From Onishia taeanensis (GTDB taxonomy: Bacteria; Pseudomonadota; Gammaproteobacteria; Pseudomonadales; Halomonadaceae): a stretch of 64,000 bases of DNA. Under the pieces are notes generated by a model. That model saw only the letters and a list, made by a program, of their open reading frames with translations. It did no database searches and was not told the DNA's origin. The first letter of the stretch is position 1. Each line of letters starts with the position of its first letter. The stretch is taken from positions 186,001 through 250,000 of the forward strand of contig NZ_QLSX01000005.1 in NCBI RefSeq assembly GCF_003268885.1. The letters are read 5' to 3'. Shown piece by piece: positions 18,193 to 26,762 of the stretch. A program made the position numbers and the translations under genes.

Positions 18193-18484
18193 GCCTCCCC
18201 CTTAGACGTGATCTCTCGGTGAGTTGCTCATCCGGCTGCACAGAAACAGTGCAGCACAAAGCCCTAACATACCCGAGCCAAGGGCGAAGAGCGATGCAGG
18301 CAGGCACTGGCCCCAGAAACATAACGCCAGGGCGATGTCGGTCGCCCGAACGCCGACTACCGAGGCGATGACCACATGGTCAGCGCCAACATCACCCGCT
18401 GCGACGAAACCCTGAGACACATCAAGGCCGTCCCATCAGGCGCCTGCTAGCCTTGAAATAGCCTTCCCCACTGAGCGCCACGTC
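18193..18484. other. divergent intergenic region
   Basis: 292 bp between the EamA gene and the ArsP-like gene. A 72-codon minus-strand frame (18202-18420) with a hydrophobic stretch is present but lacks a family match or ribosome site. The region most likely holds two promoters. Confidence 0.45.
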
Positions 18485-19825
18485 ATGCTAGACGCCTCAT
18501 CGCCGGTCTCCCGTCTGCGCAACCTGGTACGCGACAATCCCACCCAAGTCCGCTGGCTGGGTGCCGTGGTGGGCATCTTCCTGCTGATCTACTTCCTCCC
18601 TGCCGGGTCCGCGAGGTTCGACAACGCGGTGCTGGAGGGCATCCGGCTGACGCACTGGTACGCTCAGGAGCATGTGATTCTCTGCCTGTTGCCGGCCTTT
18701 GTGATCGCCGGCGCCATGGCCGCCTACCTGAGCCAAAGCGCGGTGATGCGCTACCTGGGACCCGATGCGCCCATGCCGGTGGCGTTCGGCATGGCATCCG
18801 TCTCCGGCACCCTGCTCGCCGTCTGCTCCTGCACCGTGCTGCCGCTGTTCGGCGGCATTTATCGTCGTGGCGCAGGGCTGGGGCCGGCGGTGGCATTTCT
18901 CTACTCGGGGCCTGCCATCAACGTTATGGCCATCGTGGTTACCGCCAAGGTATTGGGCCTGGAACTTGGCTTGGCCCGGGCCATCGGTGCCATCGTCTTC
19001 GCCGTGGTGATCGGGGTAATCATGCATCTCATCTACCGCCGCGAGGAGCGGTCCCGGAGCAAGGCCAATGCCCGCGGCTTCGGCGATGACGATAGCGGTC
19101 GCCCATTGGGCCAGGTGGCGGCCTTTTTTGGGCTGATGGTGGGCATCCTGGTGTTCGCCAACTGGGCGGCCGCCGACAGCCCGGCATGGATGGCTATCTA
19201 CGCCTGGAAATGGCCGATCACCGCGGCGCTCGCGCTGCTATTCGGTTGGCTGCTGTGGGCACGCTGGAGCTGGCCGGCTCGCTGGTTACTGGCGCTGGGC
19301 GGCGCCGTGGCACTGGCGGCGCTGGTCGCACCCGGCGCCCCCGAACTGGCCTTTGCGGTGGGGATCATCGGCCTGATGCTGATCGCCATGCTGCGCGAGG
19401 GCGACCGGGAGTGGGCCGGACAAAGCTGGGACTTCACCAAGCAAATCCTGCCACTGCTGCTGGCCGGGGTCTTCGTGGCAGGGCTCCTGCTGGGCCGCCC
19501 CGGCGAGGAAGGGCTGATCCCCTCGGAGTGGGTGATGATGGCCGTGGGTGACAATAGCCTGGGCTCCACCTTCCTGGCCTCTCTGCTGGGTGGCTTCATG
19601 TACTTCTCGACCCTCACCGAGGTCCCCATCGTTCAAGGCCTGCTGGGCAATGGCATGGGCAAGGGACCCGCGCTGGCGCTGCTGCTGGGCGGTCCCGCCC
19701 TGTCACTGCCGAACATGCTGGTGATCCGCACCATCCTTGGCACCCAGAAGACGCTGGTCTACTGCAGCCTAGTGGTGGTGATGGCAACGATCACCGGTTA
19801 CCTCTACGGTCAGCTATGGCCGTAG
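18485..19825 (+). CDS. ArsP-like permease (DUF318 family)
   Basis: A 446-residue permease with about ten membrane helices. It shows the family signature CSCTVLPLFGGIYRRGAG near residue 118, followed by AFLYSGPAINVMAIV, with a second half that repeats the pattern (EVPIVQGLLGNGMGKGPAL, then LLGGPALSLPNML). ArsP members export organoarsenicals, and relatives have been tied to copper or zinc efflux; the substrate here is undecided. It is followed after 23 bp by a thioredoxin-like protein with a Cys pair, the usual partner of this family, which supports metalloid or thiol-reactive export. Confidence 0.87.
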   Translation: MLDASSPVSRLRNLVRDNPTQVRWLGAVVGIFLLIYFLPAGSARFDNAVLEGIRLTHWYAQEHVILCLLPAFVIAGAMAAYLSQSAVMRYLGPDAPMPVAFGMASVSGTLLAVCSCTVLPLFGGIYRRGAGLGPAVAFLYSGPAINVMAIVVTAKVLGLELGLARAIGAIVFAVVIGVIMHLIYRREERSRSKANARGFGDDDSGRPLGQVAAFFGLMVGILVFANWAAADSPAWMAIYAWKWPITAALALLFGWLLWARWSWPARWLLALGGAVALAALVAPGAPELAFAVGIIGLMLIAMLREGDREWAGQSWDFTKQILPLLLAGVFVAGLLLGRPGEEGLIPSEWVMMAVGDNSLGSTFLASLLGGFMYFSTLTEVPIVQGLLGNGMGKGPALALLLGGPALSLPNMLVIRTILGTQKTLVYCSLVVVMATITGYLYGQLWP

Positions 19826-19848
19826 CGACTTACTCAAGGGGCATGTCC

Positions 19849-20082
19849 ATGAAACTGAGCATCTACGGCAAGGGCTGCAGGAAGTGCGAACAGCTGACCG
19901 ATAACGCCAGGGCCGCTGCGGAGGCACTGGGCTTCAGCGTGGAGGTCGAGAAGATCACCGACATGAACGCCATCATCGATAAGGGCGTGATGCGCACCCC
20001 GGCCCTAGGCGTGGACGGCGAGGTGGTACTAGAGGGCAAGGTGGCCAGCGCCGAGGAAATACAGCGCCTGCTGAAGGCCTGA
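19849..20082 (+). CDS. thioredoxin-like small redox protein (redox-active disulfide protein 2 family)
   Basis: A 77-residue single-domain thioredoxin-fold protein. The active CxxC is GKGCRKCEQL (Cys9 and Cys12), with the cis-Pro in RTPALGVDG. This short architecture matches the thioredoxin-like proteins encoded next to ArsP-type permeases. Two ATGs compete; I prefer 19849 because AAGGGG lies about seven bases upstream, while the ATG at 19843 is too close to it. It probably reduces a substrate for, or a disulfide in, the adjacent permease. Confidence 0.85.
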   Translation: MKLSIYGKGCRKCEQLTDNARAAAEALGFSVEVEKITDMNAIIDKGVMRTPALGVDGEVVLEGKVASAEEIQRLLKA

Positions 20083-20201
20083 TCAACCAATGATCAACAC
20101 TGCAAGGCAGGCTGGCCAGCATCGGCATCCGCCTTGTCCCTACCCAGTGCGAGCCCGGACATGGACAATGGAGCGACTTGTCCTCGTCCGGAAATCACGT
20201 C

Positions 20202-20966
20202 ATGCATCTCTGGCAATATGCCGCCATTTTCTTAAGCCTGGCCCTGGCAAGCTATGTCCAGACCCTCACTGGCTTTGCCTTCGGGCTGATCGTGATGGGA
20301 CTCCTGGCAGCGATGGACGTGCTGCCCATCGAAAGCGCGGCGCTGTTGTGCACCCTGCTGAGCCTGTTCAACAACTCCATGGCCCTTCGAGGCCGCTGGC
20401 AACAGGTCGACATGGCTCTGATGCGCCGCCTGCTGCTGTTTAGCCTGGCGATGCTGCCGGTGGGCTACTATCTGTCGATATGGCTGGGGGAGTCCCGTGC
20501 GCCTTTTCTCGGCCTGCTGCTGGGGGTGGTGATCCTGATCGCCTGCATCATCCTGATGCGCTCCCCGGCGCCCCGCCAGACACCCTCACCTAACTGGCAG
20601 TTTCATGTGGCCGGACTCTTCTCCGGGCTGATGGGCGGCCTTTTTTCCACCAACGGTCCGCCGCTGGTGGTGATGCTCTACCGTCAGCCGATGACGCTGA
20701 TCGCCATCCGCTGCACCCTGCTGGGCGCCTTCCTGATCATGGGGCTGGCACGCATGGGGCTCTCGCTGCTTTCCCCCGGGCGCGCCGGCGACCATCTCTC
20801 CGAGCTGATGATCCTGGGTGCCGTCGGCGCTGTCGTGGTGGCTGGCACGACTGAACTGGCGAGACGGCGGCCACCACCGATTAGTGATCACAACCTGCGC
20901 CGCGCCGCCTATGCCATCCTGCTATTGGCCAGCCTCAACCTGATCGGCAAGGGGCTAATGGCCTGA
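20202..20966 (+). CDS. TauE/SafE-family permease
   Basis: A 254-residue membrane protein with about eight hydrophobic segments and the TauE/SafE pattern: QTLTGFAFGLI in the first half and GGLFSTNGPPLVVMLY in the second, the pseudo-repeat of this family. Members move sulfite, sulfonates or other organic anions; no substrate is indicated. The ATG at 20202 is favoured over an upstream TTG in the same frame (20178) because the hydrophobic domain starts immediately after it. The 119 bp between it and the thioredoxin-like gene makes an operon possible but unproven. Confidence 0.85.
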   Translation: MHLWQYAAIFLSLALASYVQTLTGFAFGLIVMGLLAAMDVLPIESAALLCTLLSLFNNSMALRGRWQQVDMALMRRLLLFSLAMLPVGYYLSIWLGESRAPFLGLLLGVVILIACIILMRSPAPRQTPSPNWQFHVAGLFSGLMGGLFSTNGPPLVVMLYRQPMTLIAIRCTLLGAFLIMGLARMGLSLLSPGRAGDHLSELMILGAVGAVVVAGTTELARRRPPPISDHNLRRAAYAILLLASLNLIGKGLMA

Positions 20967-21052
20967 GTGTCGCTCCCGGCCATCACTGACGGGCGAGCCA
21001 AGCGCGATCATGCGGTATCATCGGCGCCCCATGCACGAGCCAAGGGTCCTTA

Positions 21053-22051
21053 ATGCCGATTCTTAACAGCATCGTTCACACCATCGACAAGGCCGGCAGC
21101 GACGCGCCGGCGACCCTAACACCCGCCGCCGCGGCCATAAACGACTCGGCCACCATGAGCGAGCTGGTGGCCGGCCTCAACAAGGCCTATCACGGCAAGG
21201 CCAAGGCGTGGGGGCGCTTCGCCGAAGGCGATGAGGCCGGTGACTTCACCCCACGCCTCTCGGCTTACCTGGCGGATGATCAGGACTTCGTCACGTTCAG
21301 CCGCGAGCTCGCTGAAAAAATCACCGCGCTGGTCGACGACCACCTGCCGCTGGGCGGGCATCTGCTCATCGCCCATGAACGCCAAGGCGACACCGACTAT
21401 CTCTCGCTGGCGCTGCTGCATATGCGCCAGGGCTTCGGTCTGGATGCCGAGCAGAACGTGATAGCGACCAGCCAGCTCAACCTGACCCAGCCCTCGCTTG
21501 CCGCACGTATCAACCTGACCCAGTGGCAGGACGATGCCTCGCCGTCACGCCAGTACCTGTCGTTCCTGCGCGATCGTGGCGGCAAGAAGCTCGCCGACGA
21601 CTTCGCGACGCTGCTGGGCGCCCAGGAGGGCGTAGACGCCTCGAGCGAAACCCGCACCCTGCTCAAGGCCTTCAGTGACTATGTCGAGCAGGAGGATCTG
21701 CCAGAGGAGCAGAGCCGCGAGAAGACCGATGCGGTGATCGACTATGCCAGCGACCAGGCCAGCCGCGGCGAGCCCATCACCCTCGACGAGCTCTCCGAGT
21801 TGGTCGACGAACAGCAGCCCAAGGCCTTCTATGACTACATTCGTCAGCAGGACTACGGCCTGTCACCGGAGATCCCGCCGGACAAGCGCGCCCTCAATCA
21901 GTTCCGCCGCTTCACGGGGCGTGCCGGCGGCGTGTCGATCAGCTTCGACTCGCATCTCCTGGGCTCCAGCGTGGAATATGACGCGGATCAGGACCGACTA
22001 ATCATCAAAAAGGTGCCAACGGGACTGCGCGACCAGCTCCAGAGGAGCTAG
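21053..22051 (+). CDS. yejK: nucleoid-associated protein YejK (NdpA)
   Basis: A 332-residue protein matching YejK of E. coli (about 335). The N-terminus MPILNSIVHTIDK and the C-terminal SPEIPPDKRALNQFRRF are family hallmarks. It is a low-abundance nucleoid-associated protein. The upstream base sequence lacks a strong Shine-Dalgarno site, but the start fits the family length. In E. coli yejK, yejL and yejM are neighbours. Here yejM lies 1.9 kb downstream on the other strand with two redox genes between, and no yejL is recognised. Confidence 0.9.
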   Translation: MPILNSIVHTIDKAGSDAPATLTPAAAAINDSATMSELVAGLNKAYHGKAKAWGRFAEGDEAGDFTPRLSAYLADDQDFVTFSRELAEKITALVDDHLPLGGHLLIAHERQGDTDYLSLALLHMRQGFGLDAEQNVIATSQLNLTQPSLAARINLTQWQDDASPSRQYLSFLRDRGGKKLADDFATLLGAQEGVDASSETRTLLKAFSDYVEQEDLPEEQSREKTDAVIDYASDQASRGEPITLDELSELVDEQQPKAFYDYIRQQDYGLSPEIPPDKRALNQFRRFTGRAGGVSISFDSHLLGSSVEYDADQDRLIIKKVPTGLRDQLQRS

Positions 22052-22240
22052 ACGCCAGGCAACGTCTCAGCACCCACAACGGGTACATATTGCCCAGCAG
22101 CAGCCCTCCCCCGCGCGAGGTTGACTACGCTTCATGCATAGCCTGTGCATTCGCGCAGGCTCGGGTTATAGAAAAACAAACGAGAAAAAACCCGGCACCA
22201 GGGTAGTCAGCACAGGGATAGCCAGCCAGGAGGGCAAGCT

Positions 22241-22825
22241 ATGAGCCGTATTTTGATCGTCCAGGGCCACCCAGACACTACCCGGCCGCACCTTTGCCAT
22301 GCGCTGGCCGACCAGTACCGGGAAGGGGCCGAATCGGCGGGGCACGACGTGCACCAGATCACCGTCACCGAGCTTGATTTCCCACTGCTTAAAAGCCAGC
22401 AGGATTGGGAGCATGGCGTCCTGCCCGCCGCGCTTGAGCCCGTCCAGCAGGAGATCAAGTGGGCCCAGCACCTGGTGCTGATCTTCCCGCTGTGGCTTGG
22501 CGGCATGCCGGCGCTGGTCAAGGGGTTTCTGGAGCAGGTGGCGCGCCCTGGGTTTGCCTTCGAGTATCAGGACAACAACCCGCTTGGCAAAAAAGGACTG
22601 ACGGGCCGCTCGGCGAGAATCCTGGTGACCATGGGCATGCCGGCATTGGTCTATCGTCACTTTTTCCGTGCCCACAGCGTCAAGGCACTGGAGCGCAACA
22701 TCCTCGGCTTCGTTGGATTCATGCCGATTCGTGAAACCCTGATCGGCAGCGTCGAGACAATGAGCGACAAGACCCGCCTGGCCTGGTTCCGCAAGCTGCG
22801 GCGGTTGGGCAAACGCGCCGAGTAG
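22241..22825 (+). CDS. NAD(P)H-dependent quinone oxidoreductase, flavodoxin-like fold
   Basis: A 194-residue protein of the NQO1/KefF/MdaB flavodoxin-like family. It opens with RILIVQGHPD (FMN phosphate loop) and has the LIFPLWLGGMPALVKGFLEQV segment that marks the family, followed by KGLTGRSARILVTMGMP. It should reduce quinones or nitro compounds using NAD(P)H with FMN or FAD. AGGAGG lies ten bases before the ATG at 22241. It precedes, on the same strand, a damaged short-chain dehydrogenase. Confidence 0.88.
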   Translation: MSRILIVQGHPDTTRPHLCHALADQYREGAESAGHDVHQITVTELDFPLLKSQQDWEHGVLPAALEPVQQEIKWAQHLVLIFPLWLGGMPALVKGFLEQVARPGFAFEYQDNNPLGKKGLTGRSARILVTMGMPALVYRHFFRAHSVKALERNILGFVGFMPIRETLIGSVETMSDKTRLAWFRKLRRLGKRAE

Positions 22826-22995
22826 CACGAGCATCATTGATGAGCCGACACCGGCCGGATCCGTGATCACCTGCCAGCAGAGCCGTATAAGACAACCCCG
22901 GGCATGCGGTCCCGCTCCCCGAGCTTGGCCATACGCTTGCGTTGCCGGCAGGCAAACCGCAGGGTATTGCCATGTGCACTTGATGAGAGCGGACG

Positions 22996-23792
22996 ATGAG
23001 CGACGGCAAGGTGGTATATATCACAGGTGGCGCCCAGGGCATCGGCCGAGGCATGGCGCTTTGGCTGCTGTCGCGAGGTTACCGGGTGGTGATCGCCGAT
23101 CTCGACCGGGAGGCAGGTGAGGCCTGCCTGGCTGAGCTTGGCGAATGCGTGAAGGGGCAAGCGGCCCCCGGCGATCCCGAGGCCCTGAGCTTCCAGCAGG
23201 TCGATGTGACCGATGAAGATCAGGTCAAGACCAGCCTTGCAGAGACCCTGACCCGCCACGGGCGGATCGATGGAGTGATCAACAATGCCGCCCTCGCCGA
23301 TCCCTTCCTGGGGCCTATCGAATCCTTGACGCTTGAGAGCTGGCACAAGGTACTCGACACCAGCCTGACCAGCACGTTTCTGACCACCAAGCATGCGGCG
23401 CAGACCTTGCGTAAAAGCCAGGGGGCGCTATCATCAACATCGCCTCGACCCGGGCCCTGCAATCCGAACCCGACACCGAGGCTTATGCCGCTAGCAAGGG
23501 CGGCATCGTGGCGCTGACGCATGCCTTGGCGATGAGCCTTGGCCCAGCGGTGCGCGTCAATGCCATCAGCCCAGGATGGATAGAGGTCGGCGAATGGCAA
23601 AAGCCGTCGCGTCGCCAGACAGCCAAACTGAGTGTCGAAGACCACGCACAGCACCCGGCCGGGCGGGTCGGCGAGCCACGCGACATCGCTTCCATGGCGG
23701 CCTTTCTGCTCTCCGATGAGGCGGGTTTCATCACCGGCCAGAACTTCGTGGTCGACGGCGGCATGACGCGAAAGATGATCTATGCCGAGTAG
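22996..23792 (+). pseudogene. short-chain dehydrogenase/reductase with a frameshift in a G-run
   Basis: Residues 1-143 read as a normal SDR: TGGAQGIGRG cofactor loop, ADLDRE, INNAALAD. The frame then breaks at GGGGG (23421-23425). The rest continues one frame over with [10 protein letters not shown], the catalytic [18 protein letters not shown] and a normal end [14 protein letters not shown] at 23792. One additional G restores a protein of about 265 residues, a standard SDR length. As written, the catalytic Tyr and Lys are lost. The cause may be a real mutation, a slippage-prone phase switch or a sequencing error; both halves are otherwise undamaged, favouring a recent change or an error. Confidence 0.85.
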
Positions 23793-23899
23793 GCATGGCC
23801 TCGACTGCCGCCCCTGACTCCCGCTCTCGTCAGTTGGCGAATGACTCCGCACTAACGCATCCGACGCCCTGCATCATCCGCTACGGGTTTCATCCATAA

Positions 23900-23930
23900 A
23901 GGGCGCTACATCACAGCGCCCTGCTCTTTT
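23900..23930 (+). terminator. rho-independent terminator
   Basis: AGGGCGCT (23900-23907) and AGCGCCCT (23915-23922) form a perfect 8-bp stem with a 7-base loop, followed by GCTCTTTT. It lies between the convergent SDR and yejM genes. Confidence 0.75.
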
Positions 23931-23959
23931 CAATGATAAGCAGTCTGCGATACAAGCAC

Positions 23960-25837
23960 TCAGCGATAAAAGCGTGACAGCGCCTTGAGGACTTCCTGAG
24001 ACGTCGACGCGTCAGGACGGGCCGCATTGAGCGGCTGCATCTGATAGTCGTACACCTGGAAGCGGCCAGTCGGCTCGACGTCCACCTGGCGATCCGGCAG
24101 CAGAATGCCGTAGCCCATGTAGCTGCCAGAGAGCATCCAGTCCTTCGAAGAAGCCCCCTTGATCAGGTTATGTCCCAGCGTATAGCGCTGTGGGGCAGCC
24201 TCACAGCCCAGCACCTCTTCGAGCAACGTCGGCGCAATATCGGCATGCTGAGTACGGTAGTCGATCTCGCCCCCCGAATGCCCTGGCAGATGCATGACCA
24301 AGGGCACCTCGACCTGCTCACGGGAGTAGTTGCTGCCGTGTCCCCAGTAGTTCTTGCCATGCTCGTTGAAGGACTCGCCGTGATCGGCGGTGATAACCAC
24401 CGCCGTGTTTTCGAGAAGACCGCGTACCTTCAGATCATCCAGCACTCTGCCGAGCTGCTGGTCCACATAGTGAGCCGCAGTGCGATAGCGATTGAAATAA
24501 GGCTCGGCATCGAAATCAGGGCCCAGCGCCAAATGGTTAACGGTCTCCCAGTAAGGCGTGAAACGCGGAAAATCTGGCGGGCTGCTATAGCCGTGGACGG
24601 CATCGAAGAACAGGAAGCCGAAGAATGGCCGTTGATCATTACCTGGCTCGTCACGTTGAGCACCGCTCTGGCCATCGACCTTGTCATTGCGTGCGTTCCA
24701 CGCCAGCCAGTCCTCGGTGATCTGTTGATCGCGCTCCCAGGGTTCGCCCTCAGCGGGCGACAGGGAGACATCATCGAGCCCCGAGAATACGTTGCGATCA
24801 AAGGCAGGACTGACCAGGGTGGCCGACGACAGCACCTTGAAGCGGTAATCCTGGGACTCGAGGGTGTCCAGCAGCACCGGCGGCTGTTGGCTCGCCGTGA
24901 AGGCATCCCAGTAGTTCACCGGCAGCCCATAGAAGAGGCTGAACACGCCGGCTTTGGTGGAATTGCCACCGCTGAAATGCTCTGAGGCACTGATCCAGCC
25001 GGGGCTATGGGCATAGCGGTACAGATTCGGCATCACTGTCGGGTTGAGCATGTCGTGACGCAGGGTGTCGATCACCACCAACATGACGTTCTCCGGTGAT
25101 TCGCTGGCACGACACGCTAGCGGGGCAAGAGGATAATTGAGGCCATGGCTGGCCTTGGACGACGCGCCCAGCTCAACGTTATCGCGAACTGCCTGCGCAT
25201 CGACCCAGCCCTGCTCGATAAAGAACCGCTTGGCGGTTGCCGGATAGAACAGCGGAAAATGGCGGGTCATGGCCGTGATTTTCTGGTCATAGAAGGCATC
25301 CGCCCAGGCATGCCAGCCATGTACGCCCACCAGTGCCAGGAAGGTCAGCACAAACGCGAATCGGCTGGCGCCACCGGTGCTGCGCTTCTTGAGCACGCGC
25401 CCAAGAACGCCCTGCAGCACCAGCATGCCCAGAATCCCCGCCAAGGTGATCGAGATGGCCACCCATGAGAAGCTGAAGACGTCTCCGCCAGCGTTGACCA
25501 ACAGATCGAGGATGAAGCCGCTCAGGTGGAAACGGTATTGATCGTAGACCAGCGTATCGAGCAGCAGCAGCAACTGCAGCGAACTGGCCCAGAGCGTTCC
25601 GAATAGCCACATCACCCGCCCACGCACCAGCGGTGCGAGCACGAAAAGCGGCAGTGCACCCAGCCATACCAGCAGCGAGATATGGCCTACAAAAACAAGC
25701 CCCAGGTAGCCCCACTGAGCAAGCCCGCTGGGTTCGATGTAGTCGACATAGCGACTGGCGATCGACCAGGCCAACAGCATATTGGCCAGGGTCCAGGCGC
25801 CTATCCAGCGCCAGCGAAGAAAGAGAGTAGAACGCAT
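23960..25837 (-). CDS. yejM: YejM/PbgA/LapC-type inner membrane protein (DUF3413, sulfatase fold)
   Basis: A 625-residue protein. Five membrane helices fill about residues 10-185 (DUF3413), and a periplasmic alkaline-phosphatase/sulfatase-fold domain follows: ENVMLVVIDTLRHDMLN, HFSGGNSTKAGVFSLFYGLP, and VVITADHGESFNEHGKNYWGHG. In E. coli YejM senses periplasmic lipopolysaccharide and protects LpxC from LapB/FtsH control. The nucleophile position reads GGNSTK, with a Ser/Thr available, although YejM acts mainly as a regulator. The start at 25837 begins the first helix. The upstream region carries a perfect 14-bp palindrome (25918-25931). Confidence 0.88.
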   Translation of the reverse strand: MRSTLFLRWRWIGAWTLANMLLAWSIASRYVDYIEPSGLAQWGYLGLVFVGHISLLVWLGALPLFVLAPLVRGRVMWLFGTLWASSLQLLLLLDTLVYDQYRFHLSGFILDLLVNAGGDVFSFSWVAISITLAGILGMLVLQGVLGRVLKKRSTGGASRFAFVLTFLALVGVHGWHAWADAFYDQKITAMTRHFPLFYPATAKRFFIEQGWVDAQAVRDNVELGASSKASHGLNYPLAPLACRASESPENVMLVVIDTLRHDMLNPTVMPNLYRYAHSPGWISASEHFSGGNSTKAGVFSLFYGLPVNYWDAFTASQQPPVLLDTLESQDYRFKVLSSATLVSPAFDRNVFSGLDDVSLSPAEGEPWERDQQITEDWLAWNARNDKVDGQSGAQRDEPGNDQRPFFGFLFFDAVHGYSSPPDFPRFTPYWETVNHLALGPDFDAEPYFNRYRTAAHYVDQQLGRVLDDLKVRGLLENTAVVITADHGESFNEHGKNYWGHGSNYSREQVEVPLVMHLPGHSGGEIDYRTQHADIAPTLLEEVLGCEAAPQRYTLGHNLIKGASSKDWMLSGSYMGYGILLPDRQVDVEPTGRFQVYDYQMQPLNAARPDASTSQEVLKALSRFYR

Positions 25838-26105
25838 GATGGGAAACCGGAAATGACAGTCGAGGCACGCCAGACAGTGACAGCACGATTTGCTTGAGAA
25901 TCACTGCGAGAAAAACGATTAGCATGCTAATATTAACTGGATTGCACTGCCAAGCCAACCCATGACGCCATTACCACCTTCGTATTATATACAGCTTGCC
26001 ATTTTTAGGAAATCAGGATGGCGTGCTTATCGAGCAATCGCGTTCCCTACGCTGCGTTCCGTTATCAGCGCCAACGTCCAGCGCCGAGATTCGTTGAGGC
26101 ATGCG
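25838..26105. promoter_or_regulatory. yejM upstream region with a 14-bp palindrome
   Basis: 268 bp between yejM and the trxC stop, both read leftward. ATTAGCATGCTAAT at 25918-25931 is a perfect palindrome 81 bp upstream of the yejM start in an AT-rich setting, so it may be an operator or part of the promoter. No known regulator is assigned. Confidence 0.4.
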
Positions 26106-26564
26106 TTAAAGCAGGTGCGGGGCCAGCCACTGTTTCAGTTGCGGCCCCTGCATGACACCGGCCTGTCGGGCGACTTCCTGACCGTGACGAAACACCGCCA
26201 GGGTGGGGATACTGCGGATGTTGAAGCGCCCGGCCAGTGCCTGCTCGGCATCGGTATCCAGCTTGGCGAAGCGGATACGTGGTTCAAGCTCACCGGCCAG
26301 TTGGGCGAAGATCGGTGCCATCGCTTTGCAGGGCCCACACCAGGCCGCCCAAAAATCCACGACCACCGGCAGATCGCTGCGATTGACCAGGGCATTGAAG
26401 TTGGCGCCGTTAAGTTCGACGGGGGCGCCGGTGAATAGCGCCTGCTTACACTTGCCACAGCGGCCCTGAGCCAGCCGAGCCTGTGCCACCCGGTTCAAGG
26501 CGGCACAATGCGGGCAGGCCAGTGTCAGACTGTCGGCGGTCGCGTCGTTTGATGAGTCAGTCAT
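26106..26564 (-). CDS. trxC: thioredoxin TrxC (thioredoxin 2)
   Basis: A 152-residue cytoplasmic disulfide reductase. The N-terminal zinc ribbon (CPHCAALN at about 17-20 and CGKCKQ at about 36-39) separates TrxC from TrxA. The thioredoxin domain has the active WCGPC in FWAAWCGPCK and cis-Pro in IRSIPTLAVF. Start and length fit E. coli Trx2 (139) with a few additional N-terminal residues. TrxC genes are often under OxyR; the 198-bp upstream gap would house such control, but no site was identified. Confidence 0.93.
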   Translation of the reverse strand: MTDSSNDATADSLTLACPHCAALNRVAQARLAQGRCGKCKQALFTGAPVELNGANFNALVNRSDLPVVVDFWAAWCGPCKAMAPIFAQLAGELEPRIRFAKLDTDAEQALAGRFNIRSIPTLAVFRHGQEVARQAGVMQGPQLKQWLAPHLL

Positions 26565-26762
26565 GATGATGTCTCCAAGAATTGATTCAGTCGTAAATTG
26601 TCAGAAAGCGGTCAGTCGCTCGTAATATGGCCAAGCGCCCCGCTGCCTTCAAGGCAGAGCGCCCTATCAAGTTGCCGCCGCTCTTGAGGCTTCTTCTCAC
26701 TGTTTTTTTCATCGCTCTTTAACCGCTTTTTTGCAGTTCCACCGAGGCCCTGACATATCCCC

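Noticed and set aside
18202-18420. 72-codon minus-strand hydrophobic frame upstream of the EamA gene
   Set aside because: No ribosome site or family match; it sits in a divergent promoter region.
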